Shown here piece by piece: positions 1 through 5,491 of a DNA stretch of 5,491 nucleotides. The stretch comes from an uncultured Oscillospiraceae bacterium. Its GTDB lineage: Bacteria; Bacillota; Clostridia; Oscillospirales; Oscillospiraceae. The position numbers were made by a program, and so were the translations under genes. The stretch covers positions 1 through 5,491 of the forward strand of contig CAKUNB010000118.1 of assembly GCA_934668285.1 (NCBI GenBank), read 5' to 3'. The notes beneath the pieces were generated by a model. The model did no database searches. It was given only the letters and a program-made list of their open reading frames with translations, and was not told the origin of the DNA. Within the stretch, counting starts at the first letter, position 1, and every line of letters begins with the position of its first letter.

Positions 1-614
1 TGTTCTTCCTGAACACCGGCGGGCTTACCGACAACGACGTTTATGTCGGCCATGTCGTCGCCGACGACTATCAGGTTGGCTACTATGCAGGCACATGGAC
101 CGCACAGCGCTTCCTGAAGGAAGGCAAGACCGAGATCACTGCGGTCGACACCACCTCCGCCAGCACCGTCGGCCGCAACCGCGTTGACGGCTATCGCAAG
201 GGCATGGAGGATGCCGGCGTTACGGTCGAATGGCTCAACGAGTACATCACCGAAAACCGCGAGCAGTGCATGGCTGCCATTGAGGACGCTCTGACTGCCT
301 ATTCCAAGATTGACCTCATCTACGGTATCGGCAGCAACAACAACCTCGGCGCTTATGACGCGGTTGACGCTGCGCAGAGAAAGGACCCGATCATCGTCGG
401 CTGGGATCTCTCCGATGAGGATCAGAAGCTGATCGATGCGAACACCCAGTTTGTTGCGACGCTGGTTGTCAGCGCGGAGTTCGAAATGAACACCACGCTG
501 GACCACGTAGAAGCAAATGCAAAGGGCGAGACCGTTGAGCGCCTGACCAACTACTATCCTGAGCTCTACACCAACGAGGGCATTGTCACCTCCGAGGATG
601 TCTTCGGCGAATAA
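1..614 (+). CDS. Sugar ABC transporter substrate-binding protein (5'-truncated)
   Basis: This is the C-terminal part of a periplasmic-binding-protein-like (Peripla_BP_4, ribose/galactose type) extracellular sugar receptor. The frame is open from base 3 and gives 203 residues before a TAA at 612-614; the signal peptide or lipobox and the first lobe are outside the window. By alignment from memory to RbsB, visible residues 47-66 (AVDTTSASTVGRNRVDGYRK) match the sugar-contacting 'GTSAARERGEGF' region. GIGSNNNLGAYDAV near 108-121 matches 'NDEMALGA', and VGWDLSDE near 132-139 matches 'VGFDG', whose Asp contacts the sugar. The usual ATIAQ/ATVVQ segment reads ATLVVSAEFEMN instead, so the ligand may not be ribose. 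It would sit tethered outside the membrane and deliver sugar to the permease and ATPase encoded downstream. The family is secure; the substrate is unknown. Confidence 0.9.
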   Translation, partial: FFLNTGGLTDNDVYVGHVVADDYQVGYYAGTWTAQRFLKEGKTEITAVDTTSASTVGRNRVDGYRKGMEDAGVTVEWLNEYITENREQCMAAIEDALTAYSKIDLIYGIGSNNNLGAYDAVDAAQRKDPIIVGWDLSDEDQKLIDANTQFVATLVVSAEFEMNTTLDHVEANAKGETVERLTNYYPELYTNEGIVTSEDVFGE

Positions 615-627
615 AACCAGAACTGAA

Positions 628-666
628 ACAACCGGATAAGCACTGCTTCAGCGCTTATCCGGTTGT
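628..666 (+). promoter_or_regulatory. Intercistronic stem-loop after the binding-protein gene
   Basis: A perfect 14-bp inverted repeat (628-641 with 653-666, core CCGGATAAGC/GCTTATCCGG) begins 13 nt after the binding-protein stop. Inside the loop, CTG (643-645) can pair with CAG (649-651). The strand after it reads GTACTAAGG, with no U-tract, so it is not a canonical intrinsic terminator. By analogy with malE-malF-type intergenic hairpins, it probably protects the upstream mRNA 3' end or causes partial termination, so that the binding protein is made in excess over the ATPase and permease. The structure is seen directly; the role is inferred. Confidence 0.7.
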
Positions 667-679
667 ACTAAGGAAGCAT

Positions 680-719
680 TGCCGCCTGCGGCAAACGGCA
701 GAATGCTCTGCCGTTTGCC
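680..719 (+). repeat. GC-rich inverted-repeat block between binding-protein and ATPase genes
   Basis: A second, independent hairpin unit has a 12-bp perfect stem GGCAAACGGCAG (690-701) with CTGCCGTTTGCC (708-719), extended by an A-T pair (702/707). Competing folds exist: TGCCG/CGGCA at 680-684 and 689-693, and GCATT (676-680) with AATGC (702-706). The block does not code, has no U-tract, and lies about 55 nt before the ATPase start. It has the look of a REP-like or miniature dispersed element, and could equally act as a translational or decay-control structure. Only one copy is present in the window, so dispersal cannot be judged here. Confidence 0.55.
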
Positions 720-773
720 TCGGCGATTTCGTACGCGTTCCCCAAAATCCTGAATTGAATGGATGGCACAACA

Positions 774-2270
774 ATGCAACAAGAAGAATACGTTCTCCGG
801 CTGGAAAACATCTGCAAGAGTTTTCCCGGCGTAAAAGCATTAGACAATGTTTGCCTGCGCGTCCGCAAGGGGGAGGTACACTCCCTGATCGGCGGTAACG
901 GTGCGGGCAAATCGACCTTAATGAAGATCCTCTCCGGCGCTTATACCAAGGATTCCGGTACGATCTGGATCGACGGCGTTCAGACGGAAATCGGAACGCC
1001 CAAGGCAGCCGAAGCCCTCGGGATCTCCATTATTTATCAAGAGCTGAACCTGATCGCTTCTCTTTCCATTGCTGAGAATATTTTCATCGGGAAACAGCCA
1101 AAAACCGCGCTTGGCACCGTAAACTGGAGCAAAATGTATGCCGACGCGCAGCGGCTTTTAGATGACTTTCATATACAGCTTGATTCCAAAAAGGCAGTCG
1201 GCACGCTGAATGTCGCGCAGCAGCAGATGATCGAGATTATCAAGGCAATCAGCGTCGATGCCAAGGTCGTTATCATGGATGAGCCGACCTCCTCCCTGAC
1301 GACCAAGGAAATTACCGTCCTGTTCCAGATGATCCGGCAGATGAAGGCAAAGGGCGTTGCGGTAATCTTCATTTCTCACCGCATGGACGAGATTTTTGAG
1401 ATTTCCGACTATGTCACGATTCTCCGTGACGGCACCTACATTGCCGACCGCCCGATCGACGCCATCGACCGCAATGAGCTGATCGCCATGATGATCGGCC
1501 GCGAGATGGCGCAGCAGTTCCCACACCGCGAAAGCCGGCTGGGCGAGGAGCTGCTCCGCGTTTCCGGCCTCTGCGACGGCGTAAAGGTCACCGATGCCAG
1601 CTTTACCCTGCATAAGGGCGAGGTGCTTGGCTTTGCGGGACTGGTCGGCGCAGGGCGGACAGAGCTGATGCAGATGCTCTTCGGCGTGCGCCCCTGTAAA
1701 AAGGGCGAAATCTGGCTGCATGGGCAGCGGCTGGCGCATCATCATCCGCGCCAGAGCATCCGCAAGGGCTTCGCCTTTGTTACCGAGGACCGCAAGCATG
1801 AGGGCCTGGCGCTGAACATGCCCGTTCGCAGCAACATCTGCATGATCGGCATCCGCAAGGTGCTTCGTGGTGGCCTGATCAGCCGCAAAAAGGAACGCGA
1901 GGCCTCCGGAAAGTACATCAAGGCGCTGCGCATCGTTACGCCGTCGATTGAGCAGAAGGTCGTCTTCCTCTCCGGCGGCAACCAGCAGAAGGTGGTCCTT
2001 TCCAAGTGGCTGATGTCCGATGCGGACATCATCATTATGGACGAGCCGACGCGCGGTATTGACGTGGGTGCCAAGCGCGAGATTTATGAAATCATCAACC
2101 AACTGGTTGCCGAGGGGAAATCGATTCTGTTCATCTCCTCCGAGTTTGAGGAGGTTATGGGCGTCTGCGACCGGATTCTCGTCATGTGCGAGGGGCGGAT
2201 TACCGGCGAGCTGCAGAAGGACGAGTTTTCTCAGCACGCCATCGGAAAATTAGCGGTAGGAGAGCAATAA
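774..2270 (+). CDS. Sugar ABC transporter ATP-binding protein, tandem ABC domains (RbsA/MglA type)
   Basis: This cytoplasmic ATPase subunit of a CUT2-type monosaccharide importer is 498 residues from this start, the usual length for the family. Numbering from the in-frame ATG at 759 (add-on of 5 residues), domain 1 has Walker A GGNGAGKST (45-53), Q-loop Gln94, Walker B VVIMDEPTSSL (170-180) and switch His207. Its signature is the degenerate LNVAQQQ. Domain 2 has a degenerate Walker A GLVGAGRTEL with Arg300 in place of Lys, an intact signature LSGGNQQK (404-411), Walker B IIIMDEPTRGID (424-435), and Ser461 where the switch His would be. This asymmetry is normal for RbsA/MglA. ATG at 774 is preferred because it places FPGVKAL at the usual distance from the start and has a weak GGA upstream; ATG 759 has no Shine-Dalgarno. 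The stop is 3 nt before the permease start. The transported sugar is not determined by this subunit. Confidence 0.93.
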   Translation: MQQEEYVLRLENICKSFPGVKALDNVCLRVRKGEVHSLIGGNGAGKSTLMKILSGAYTKDSGTIWIDGVQTEIGTPKAAEALGISIIYQELNLIASLSIAENIFIGKQPKTALGTVNWSKMYADAQRLLDDFHIQLDSKKAVGTLNVAQQQMIEIIKAISVDAKVVIMDEPTSSLTTKEITVLFQMIRQMKAKGVAVIFISHRMDEIFEISDYVTILRDGTYIADRPIDAIDRNELIAMMIGREMAQQFPHRESRLGEELLRVSGLCDGVKVTDASFTLHKGEVLGFAGLVGAGRTELMQMLFGVRPCKKGEIWLHGQRLAHHHPRQSIRKGFAFVTEDRKHEGLALNMPVRSNICMIGIRKVLRGGLISRKKEREASGKYIKALRIVTPSIEQKVVFLSGGNQQKVVLSKWLMSDADIIIMDEPTRGIDVGAKREIYEIINQLVAEGKSILFISSEFEEVMGVCDRILVMCEGRITGELQKDEFSQHAIGKLAVGEQ

Positions 2271-2273
2271 ATT

Positions 2274-3227
2274 ATGAAAATCAAAGCTGTTAGATTAAAA
2301 AAAGCTTGGAACAGCATGGGCGTCTGGCTGATCTGCATCCTGCTGTTTGCGATTATGTCCGTCGTTACCGATACGTTCTGCACCTCGGACAACCTGATTA
2401 ACCTCATTCGCCAGATTGCCGTTACCGGCATCGTGGCGCTCGGCGCGACGTTTGTCGTGCTCTGCGGCGAGATCGACCTCAGCCAGGGCGGCTTTGTCTG
2501 CCTGTTCGGCTGCCTTGTGGCCTATTTCATTATGAACATGGGAATCCCCGTTCCCATTGCGATTCTGATTACGCTGCTGATCGGCGCGGTTGGAATGGCG
2601 CTGGTCGGCGCAATTGTCGCGCTGCTGCATGTGCCGTCCTTTATTGCAACGCTCGGAATTCAGTATGTGCTGTCCGGCCTTGTCCTGATGCTTACTGACA
2701 GCCAGCCGATCACCGGCCTGCCGTCCGGCTTTACCGCAATCGCCCGCGGCTATCTCTTCGGCGACACGATTCCGATCGTGGTGCTGATTCTGCTCGGTGT
2801 GTTTGCGCTCGGTGCCTTTGTGCTGCGGTATGTCGTCTTCGGACGTAATGTGATTATTGTCGGCGAAAATGCGCAGACGGCGACGCTCTCGGGCATTTCC
2901 GTGCCGATGGTTAAAATCTGCTCGTTCGCGATTGCCGGCGCGTGCAGTTCGCTCGGCGGCATTGTGCTGGCCTCCCGCCTCGGATCGGGCCAGCCATCCT
3001 CCGGCTCGGATGTTTCCCTGATGGCTCTGGCGGCTGTGTTTGTCGGCGGGGCCAGCAAGGGCAGCGTTATCAACACCTTCGCCGGAACGCTGATTATCGG
3101 CATGATCAACAACGGCCTGAACCTGATCGGCGTTTCCCCTGCGTGGAAGAATATCATCCTCGGCCTGATTATTATTACGGCGGTTGTGATGGATATTATG
3201 CGCTCGCGTAAGGCCAGCCGCGCGTAA
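2274..3227 (+). CDS. Sugar ABC transporter permease (RbsC family, BPD_transp_2)
   Basis: This integral membrane channel subunit of the sugar importer has 317 residues, normal for a CUT2 permease working as a homodimer. After a basic N-terminus (MKIKAVRLKK), hydrophobic segments lie near residues 16-32, 46-64, 72-87, 92-118, 124-141, 166-187, 213-232, 246-260 and 292-308. Family landmarks are GEIDLSQGG (65-73, usually G-G-I-D-L-S-V-G), VPSFIATLG (120-128), GENAQTATLSGI (197-208) and the C-terminal block GGASKGSVINTFAGTLIIG followed by NNGLNLIGVSPAW. The start at 2274 is supported by AGGAG at 2258-2262, inside the end of the ATPase gene, so translation is probably coupled. The kinase gene starts 15 nt after its stop. 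Confidence 0.94.
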   Translation: MKIKAVRLKKAWNSMGVWLICILLFAIMSVVTDTFCTSDNLINLIRQIAVTGIVALGATFVVLCGEIDLSQGGFVCLFGCLVAYFIMNMGIPVPIAILITLLIGAVGMALVGAIVALLHVPSFIATLGIQYVLSGLVLMLTDSQPITGLPSGFTAIARGYLFGDTIPIVVLILLGVFALGAFVLRYVVFGRNVIIVGENAQTATLSGISVPMVKICSFAIAGACSSLGGIVLASRLGSGQPSSGSDVSLMALAAVFVGGASKGSVINTFAGTLIIGMINNGLNLIGVSPAWKNIILGLIIITAVVMDIMRSRKASRA

Positions 3228-3242
3228 GAACGGGAGGAAGCA

Positions 3243-4208
3243 ATGAGCAAACCAAGAATTCTTGTCGTCGGCAGCTGCTGCATGGACTATACGTTCGGCA
3301 GCACGGTAATTCCGCGAGAAGGAGAAACGGTTCTCGGCAATAACTTCTCCTTTGCGCCCGGCGGAAAGGGCGCGAATCAGGCGCTGCAGGCTGCGCTGCT
3401 TGGCGCGGAGGTTACCTTTGTCGGCAAGTTCGGCAGAGATATGAACGGAGAGGTTCTGGTAAAAAATCTGCGCGACGCCGGCATCGACGTTTCCCATGCG
3501 CTCTACAACGAGACCGTACCGACGGCAGTCGCCTGTATTCAGCTTCAGCTGCAGCCGAACGGCGAGGTCAACAACCGGATTACCGTCATTCCCGGCTCTC
3601 AGATGACCTTCACGGCAGCGGACGTTGCGTTTTTGAAGGACACAATTCGCGATTATGATCTGGTGCTGCTGCAGCTGGAGATCAATATGGAGATCAACGA
3701 GCTGGTTGCAGCGTACGCCCATGCCGCGGGCGTTCCCGTGATGCTCAATTCCGCGCCGTCCGCGCCGCTGTCGGAGCAGTTTCTGTCGAGGCTGACCTAC
3801 ATTTCTCCGAACGAGCACGAGGCGAAGGACCTGACGGGCATTGAGATCAATTGCCTTGACGATGCCAGGCACGCGGCGGAAACGCTGCGCTGCCGCGGCG
3901 TGCCGAACGTGCTCATCACGCTCGGCGCGGCCGGTGCGGTCTACAGCGGCGGAACGACGTTCCTCCATAAGCCCTGCGTCAAAACGAAGGTCGTTGATCC
4001 GACGGCGGCGGGAGACAGCTTTATCGGTGCCTTCTCGACGGCGATTGCGGGCGGCCTGCCGGTTGCCGACGCGATGGTTTTTGCTAATCATGTTGCATCG
4101 ATCACGGTATCCGGACGCGGTGCGCAGTCGAGCCTCCCGAGCCGGAAAACCGTCGAAACGGCCTACGGCAGCGCCGTTGCGGGATTTTTTTCCGCGATGG
4201 GGCTATAA
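3243..4208 (+). CDS. rbsK: PfkB-family carbohydrate kinase, ribokinase-like
   Basis: This cytoplasmic kinase would phosphorylate the imported sugar with ATP; for ribose the product is ribose 5-phosphate. Its 321 residues fit a ribokinase (about 300-310) with a slightly longer tail. PfkB signature 1 is PGGKGANQALQAALLGAEV (39-57), with Asp15 in GSCCMDYTF as the expected sugar-binding acid. LNSAPSAPL (168-176) matches the ribokinase LNPAPA region and SPNEHEAKDLTG (188-199) the NETE motif. The C-terminal signature is VDPTAAGDSFIGAF (251-264), with anion-hole AAGD and catalytic base Asp258. The start has a strong GGGAGG at 3232-3237, 5 nt upstream. It is last in the operon, just after the permease, so its substrate is presumably the transported sugar. 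Ribose is likely, but deoxyribose or another pentose or hexose cannot be excluded from sequence alone, so the symbol is tentative. Confidence 0.86.
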   Translation: MSKPRILVVGSCCMDYTFGSTVIPREGETVLGNNFSFAPGGKGANQALQAALLGAEVTFVGKFGRDMNGEVLVKNLRDAGIDVSHALYNETVPTAVACIQLQLQPNGEVNNRITVIPGSQMTFTAADVAFLKDTIRDYDLVLLQLEINMEINELVAAYAHAAGVPVMLNSAPSAPLSEQFLSRLTYISPNEHEAKDLTGIEINCLDDARHAAETLRCRGVPNVLITLGAAGAVYSGGTTFLHKPCVKTKVVDPTAAGDSFIGAFSTAIAGGLPVADAMVFANHVASITVSGRGAQSSLPSRKTVETAYGSAVAGFFSAMGL

Positions 4209-4243
4209 GTGCAGACCGAAGCCGTCATATCGCAAAGGCACAA

Positions 4244-4278
4244 AAAATCGGCTGTCTCTTTTGGAGACAGCCGATTTT
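4244..4278. terminator. Bidirectional intrinsic terminator at convergent operon ends
   Basis: A perfect 15-bp stem, AAAATCGGCTGTCTC (4244-4258) with GAGACAGCCGATTTT (4264-4278), has a 5-nt loop. It lies 35 nt after the kinase stop and 17 nt after the rplL stop. Read on the minus strand, the hairpin is followed by a run of six T (complement of 4242-4247); on the plus strand only four T occur before GGGG. It should therefore end rplJ-rplL transcription efficiently and the sugar operon somewhat less sharply. Confidence 0.93.
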
Positions 4279-4295
4279 GGGGTTCAGAGGTGAAA

Positions 4296-4661
4296 TTACT
4301 TGACCTCGACGGTAGCGCCGGCTTCTTTGAGGTCGTTGGCGAGCTTCTCCGCGTCTTCCTTGGAGATGGCTTCCTTCAGGGTCTTCGGGCAGTTGTCGGC
4401 GATTTCCTTCGCTTCCTTCAGGCCGAGGCCGGTGGCAGCGCGGATAACCTTGATGACGTTGAGCTTGGAAGCGCCGCAGTCCTTCAGGACGACGTCGAAC
4501 TCGGTCTTTTCCTCGACAGCCTCAGCGGCAGCGGGAGCAGCGACAGCAGCGGCAGCGGCGGAAACGCCGAAGGTATCTTCCAGAGCATGAACGAGCTCAG
4601 CCAGTTCCAGAACGGAAAGGCCCTTAACTTCTTCGATCAGAGCAGCGATTTTTTCAGACAT
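4296..4661 (-). CDS. rplL: 50S ribosomal protein bL12 (L7/L12)
   Basis: This is the multicopy stalk protein of the large ribosomal subunit, which recruits and stimulates translational GTPases. The 121 residues show the expected layout: a helical N-terminal dimerisation domain (1-33, binds uL10), an Ala/Glu-rich flexible hinge (34-52), and a C-terminal domain with the GTPase-contact motif [19 protein letters not shown] (71-89). It ends GATVEVK as usual. ATG at 4661 is set by AGGAGG (complement of 4670-4675), 8 nt upstream. It follows rplJ by 35 nt and must be co-transcribed with it. Cys62 and Cys91 are unusual in a protein that mostly lacks cysteine. The gene ends at a terminator rather than continuing to rpoB. 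Confidence 0.98.
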   Translation of the reverse strand: MSEKIAALIEEVKGLSVLELAELVHALEDTFGVSAAAAAVAAPAAAEAVEEKTEFDVVLKDCGASKLNVIKVIRAATGLGLKEAKEIADNCPKTLKEAISKEDAEKLANDLKEAGATVEVK

Positions 4662-4696
4662 TGTAAAATCCTCCTAATGTAATTTGTAGTAATGGA

Positions 4697-5224
4697 TTAC
4701 GCCTCCGCAGCTTCTGCGGGAGCGGGGCCTTCCTTCTGCAGACGGATCTGGTCCAGAACGAATGCGAGGGAAGAGATGGGCGCGAGGAACGTGCCGAGGA
4801 CCTGCGCGATGAGCGCGTCCTTGCCGGGCAGTTCGCCGAAGCCCTTGAGCTGGTCAACAGTCATGACGGTGCCTTCAACGAAGCCGCCCTTGATGTTGAG
4901 CACATTCTTGTTTTTCTTGGCAAATTCGCAGACGATGCGAGCGGGAGCGATGGGGTCGCCGGTGGTGGTAGCGAGGGAAGTGGTGCCGTTGAGCAGCTCG
5001 TCAAACTGGTTGTAGCCGGCCTTGTTGGCGGCGAACCGGGTGAGCGTGTTCTTGACGACGGTGTATTCCACGCCAGCTTCACGGAACTTGTTACGCAGCT
5101 CGGTATCCTGTGCGACAGTGATGCCCTTGTAGTCGACGAAGACGGCTGCGGTGGAATTCTGCAGCTTCTCAGCCAGAGCATCAACGATTGCCTTTTTGCT
5201 TTCGAGTACCTTAGTGTTGGGCAA
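4697..5224 (-). CDS. rplJ: 50S ribosomal protein uL10
   Basis: This is the stalk base protein. It binds 23S rRNA near the GTPase centre together with uL11 and carries bL12 dimers on its C-terminal helix. At 175 residues it is typical of Firmicutes. Landmarks are FVDYKGITVAQDTELR (29-44), EYTVVKNTLTRFA (53-65), PIAPARIVCEFAK (91-103) and the C-terminal bL12-binding helix from about 136 to 163, then an acidic, Ala/Pro-rich tail. The start at 5224 has a strong GGAGGTGA (complement of 5231-5238). It is first in an rplJ-rplL pair, and its own product (as the L10-L12 complex) is expected to repress the pair through the leader immediately upstream. Confidence 0.98.
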   Translation of the reverse strand: MPNTKVLESKKAIVDALAEKLQNSTAAVFVDYKGITVAQDTELRNKFREAGVEYTVVKNTLTRFAANKAGYNQFDELLNGTTSLATTTGDPIAPARIVCEFAKKNKNVLNIKGGFVEGTVMTVDQLKGFGELPGKDALIAQVLGTFLAPISSLAFVLDQIRLQKEGPAPAEAAEA

Positions 5225-5239
5225 TGTGTGTCACCTCCG

Positions 5240-5272
5240 AAAAAAATATCCTCATGCCAAAAGACATGAGGA
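5240..5272 (-). terminator. Intrinsic terminator (attenuator) in the rplJ leader
   Basis: On the minus strand, TCCTCATG and CATGAGGA (complements of 5265-5272 and 5249-5256) form an 8-bp stem with an 8-nt loop. TA and then seven T follow (complement of 5240-5246). The U-run ends only two bases before the rplJ Shine-Dalgarno, so the structure can stop transcription before the gene. The stem is moderate in strength, as expected for a conditional attenuator. Its 5' arm can also pair with upstream leader bases, described under the leader. Confidence 0.88.
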
Positions 5273-5357
5273 CACAGAAATTCAGTCATTCGTGTGCAAC
5301 CTCGGCAGGATTTGAACCGTTACGGCGCAGAGCGCCTCCTGCTGTCTTTGGCAACCT
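5240..5357 (-). ncRNA. Ribosomal protein L10 leader (autoregulatory 5' UTR of rplJ-rplL)
   Basis: The leader transcript carries the characteristic Firmicutes L10-leader core. CCAAAGACAGCAGGA (complement of 5337-5351) is joined through a GC hairpin GGCGC/GCGCC (complement of 5324-5336) to TCCTGCCGAGG (complement of 5300-5310). CAGGA pairs with TCCTG, and CC with the final GG flanks an A-rich kink-turn-like internal loop, the expected L10(L12)4 binding site. A competing pairing joins GAGG (5300-5303) and ACAC (5292-5295) to GTGTCCTC (5268-5275), which overlaps the 5' arm of the terminator. The inferred logic is that free leader forms the antiterminator, while bound L10 captures the GG, releases the terminator and lowers rplJ-rplL expression. 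The family assignment is by motif recognition; the exact fold is hand-drawn. Confidence 0.88.
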
Positions 5358-5362
5358 GTAGT

Positions 5363-5390
5363 ATTATAGCAGATTTTCTTCGATTGTCAA
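5363..5390 (-). promoter_or_regulatory. Perfect-consensus sigma-A promoter of rplJ-rplL
   Basis: On the minus strand the -35 box is TTGACA (complement of 5385-5390) and the -10 box is TATAAT (complement of 5363-5368), with a 16-nt spacer. Both hexamers match consensus exactly. Transcription should begin near 5356-5357, giving a leader of about 130 nt before rplJ, which fits the L10 leader. An AT-rich stretch (AAATTTT, complement of 5396-5402 region) and A-tract repeats lie directly upstream and may act as an UP element. Confidence 0.93.
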
Positions 5391-5403
5391 GGGAAAATTT
5401 CAG

Positions 5404-5459
5404 TTTTTGGGCAGATCTTTTGCGATTTTTGGGCAGATCTTTTGCGATTTTTGGGCAGA
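5404..5459 (-). repeat. 22-bp tandem repeat with phased A-tracts upstream of the rplJ promoter
   Basis: Two perfect copies of a 22-bp unit (5404-5425 and 5426-5447) are followed by the first 12 bases of a third (5448-5459). Read on the plus strand the unit is TTTTTGGGCAG then ATCTTTTGCGA. It starts 13 nt upstream of the -35 box, at about -48 to -103 from the likely start site. The T5 tracts recur at 22 nt, close to two helical turns, so they lie on one face and would bend DNA. The role may be UP-element or curvature-based activation, a repeated protein site, or simple slippage. Confidence 0.85.
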
Positions 5460-5491
5460 GAGAGGAGAGGCGTTGTGCAGGCACCGTCGTC
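5460..5491. other. Unassigned purine-rich edge sequence
   Basis: The last 32 nt contain a purine-rich run (GAGAGGAGAGG) and then mixed sequence. They could be the tail of a gene on the minus strand or the start of one on the plus strand, but no recognisable protein ending (for example uL1 or uL11, the usual neighbours of rplJ) can be read in any frame. Confidence 0.3.

Noticed and set aside
655..910. Minus-strand open frames of 61 and 80 codons across the intercistronic gap
   Set aside because: They overlap the start of the ATPase gene and the inverted repeats and have no ribosome site or family resemblance. Their tails are translations of the repeat block.
1640..2150. Degenerate Walker A (Arg for Lys) and missing switch His in the second ABC domain, as a possible inactive subunit
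   Set aside because: From knowledge of the family, RbsA/MglA-type ATPases have these replacements in one half as a rule, so this is not damage.
1158..2237. A 359-codon minus-strand open frame opposite the ATPase gene
   Set aside because: It is a shadow of the conserved ATPase frame, with no recognisable motif or ribosome binding site.
2295..4091. A 598-codon open frame on the minus strand opposite the permease and kinase genes
   Set aside because: It runs antisense to two well-supported family members with good ribosome sites. Its translation is low-complexity, rich in Arg, His, Asn, Asp and Gln, with no domain. It is a by-product of GC-rich third positions.
4209..4682. A plus-strand open frame of 157 codons after the kinase gene
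   Set aside because: It starts just after the kinase stop, runs through the terminator and then antisense to rplL; its Ser/Gly-rich content is the complement of the bL12 hinge.
5404..5459. The 22-bp repeats as a CRISPR array
   Set aside because: The copies are directly adjacent with no spacers, and there are only two full units.
5461..5491. A possible divergent plus-strand gene start (GAGGAGAGG followed by TTG at 5473 or GTG at 5475)
   Set aside because: Spacing to the purine run is too short, only a few codons are visible before the window ends, and there is no recognisable N-terminus.

Overview
The window looks like chromosomal DNA from a Gram-positive gut-type clostridium, most plausibly in the Oscillospirales/Ruminococcaceae. 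This rests on a moderately GC-rich composition with a two-fold GC-rich codon style, strong AGGAGG-type ribosome binding sites, a Firmicutes-type L10 leader ahead of rplJ-rplL, and a CUT2/ribose-type sugar ABC operon. The taxonomic placement is inference. No marker in the window fixes the genus.

Left two thirds (1-4208, plus strand): a sugar uptake and phosphorylation operon in the order substrate-binding protein (5'-truncated by the window edge), two-domain sugar ATPase (RbsA/MglA type), single permease (RbsC type) and PfkB-family ribokinase-like kinase. The last three genes are almost contiguous, with 3 and 15 nt gaps. The binding protein is separated from the ATPase by about 150 nt holding two strong inverted repeats, a layout that suits higher expression of the binding protein than of the membrane parts. 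Together the four proteins would capture a monosaccharide (ribose is the default guess), import it with ATP and phosphorylate it. No regulator, mutarotase or downstream catabolic enzyme lies in the window.

Middle (4209-4295): a convergent junction with one strong hairpin that can terminate both operons and has its better U-tract on the minus strand.

Right third (4296-5491, minus strand): rplJ (uL10) and rplL (bL12), the ribosomal stalk genes, driven by a perfect-consensus sigma-A promoter (TTGACA, 16 nt, TATAAT). A leader of about 130 nt carries the recognisable L10-binding sequence, a candidate antiterminator and an intrinsic terminator just before the rplJ Shine-Dalgarno, so this is an autogenous attenuation system. 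Upstream of the promoter is a 22-bp tandem repeat (about 2.5 copies) with A-tracts in helical phase. The final 32 nt are unassigned. rplL ends at a terminator facing a sugar operon, rather than running into rpoB as in most bacteria.

I see no clear undescribed system. The most worthwhile points are the leader/antiterminator geometry, the phased repeat upstream of the promoter, the inverted-repeat block between the binding-protein and ATPase genes, and the break in the usual rplL-rpoB order.
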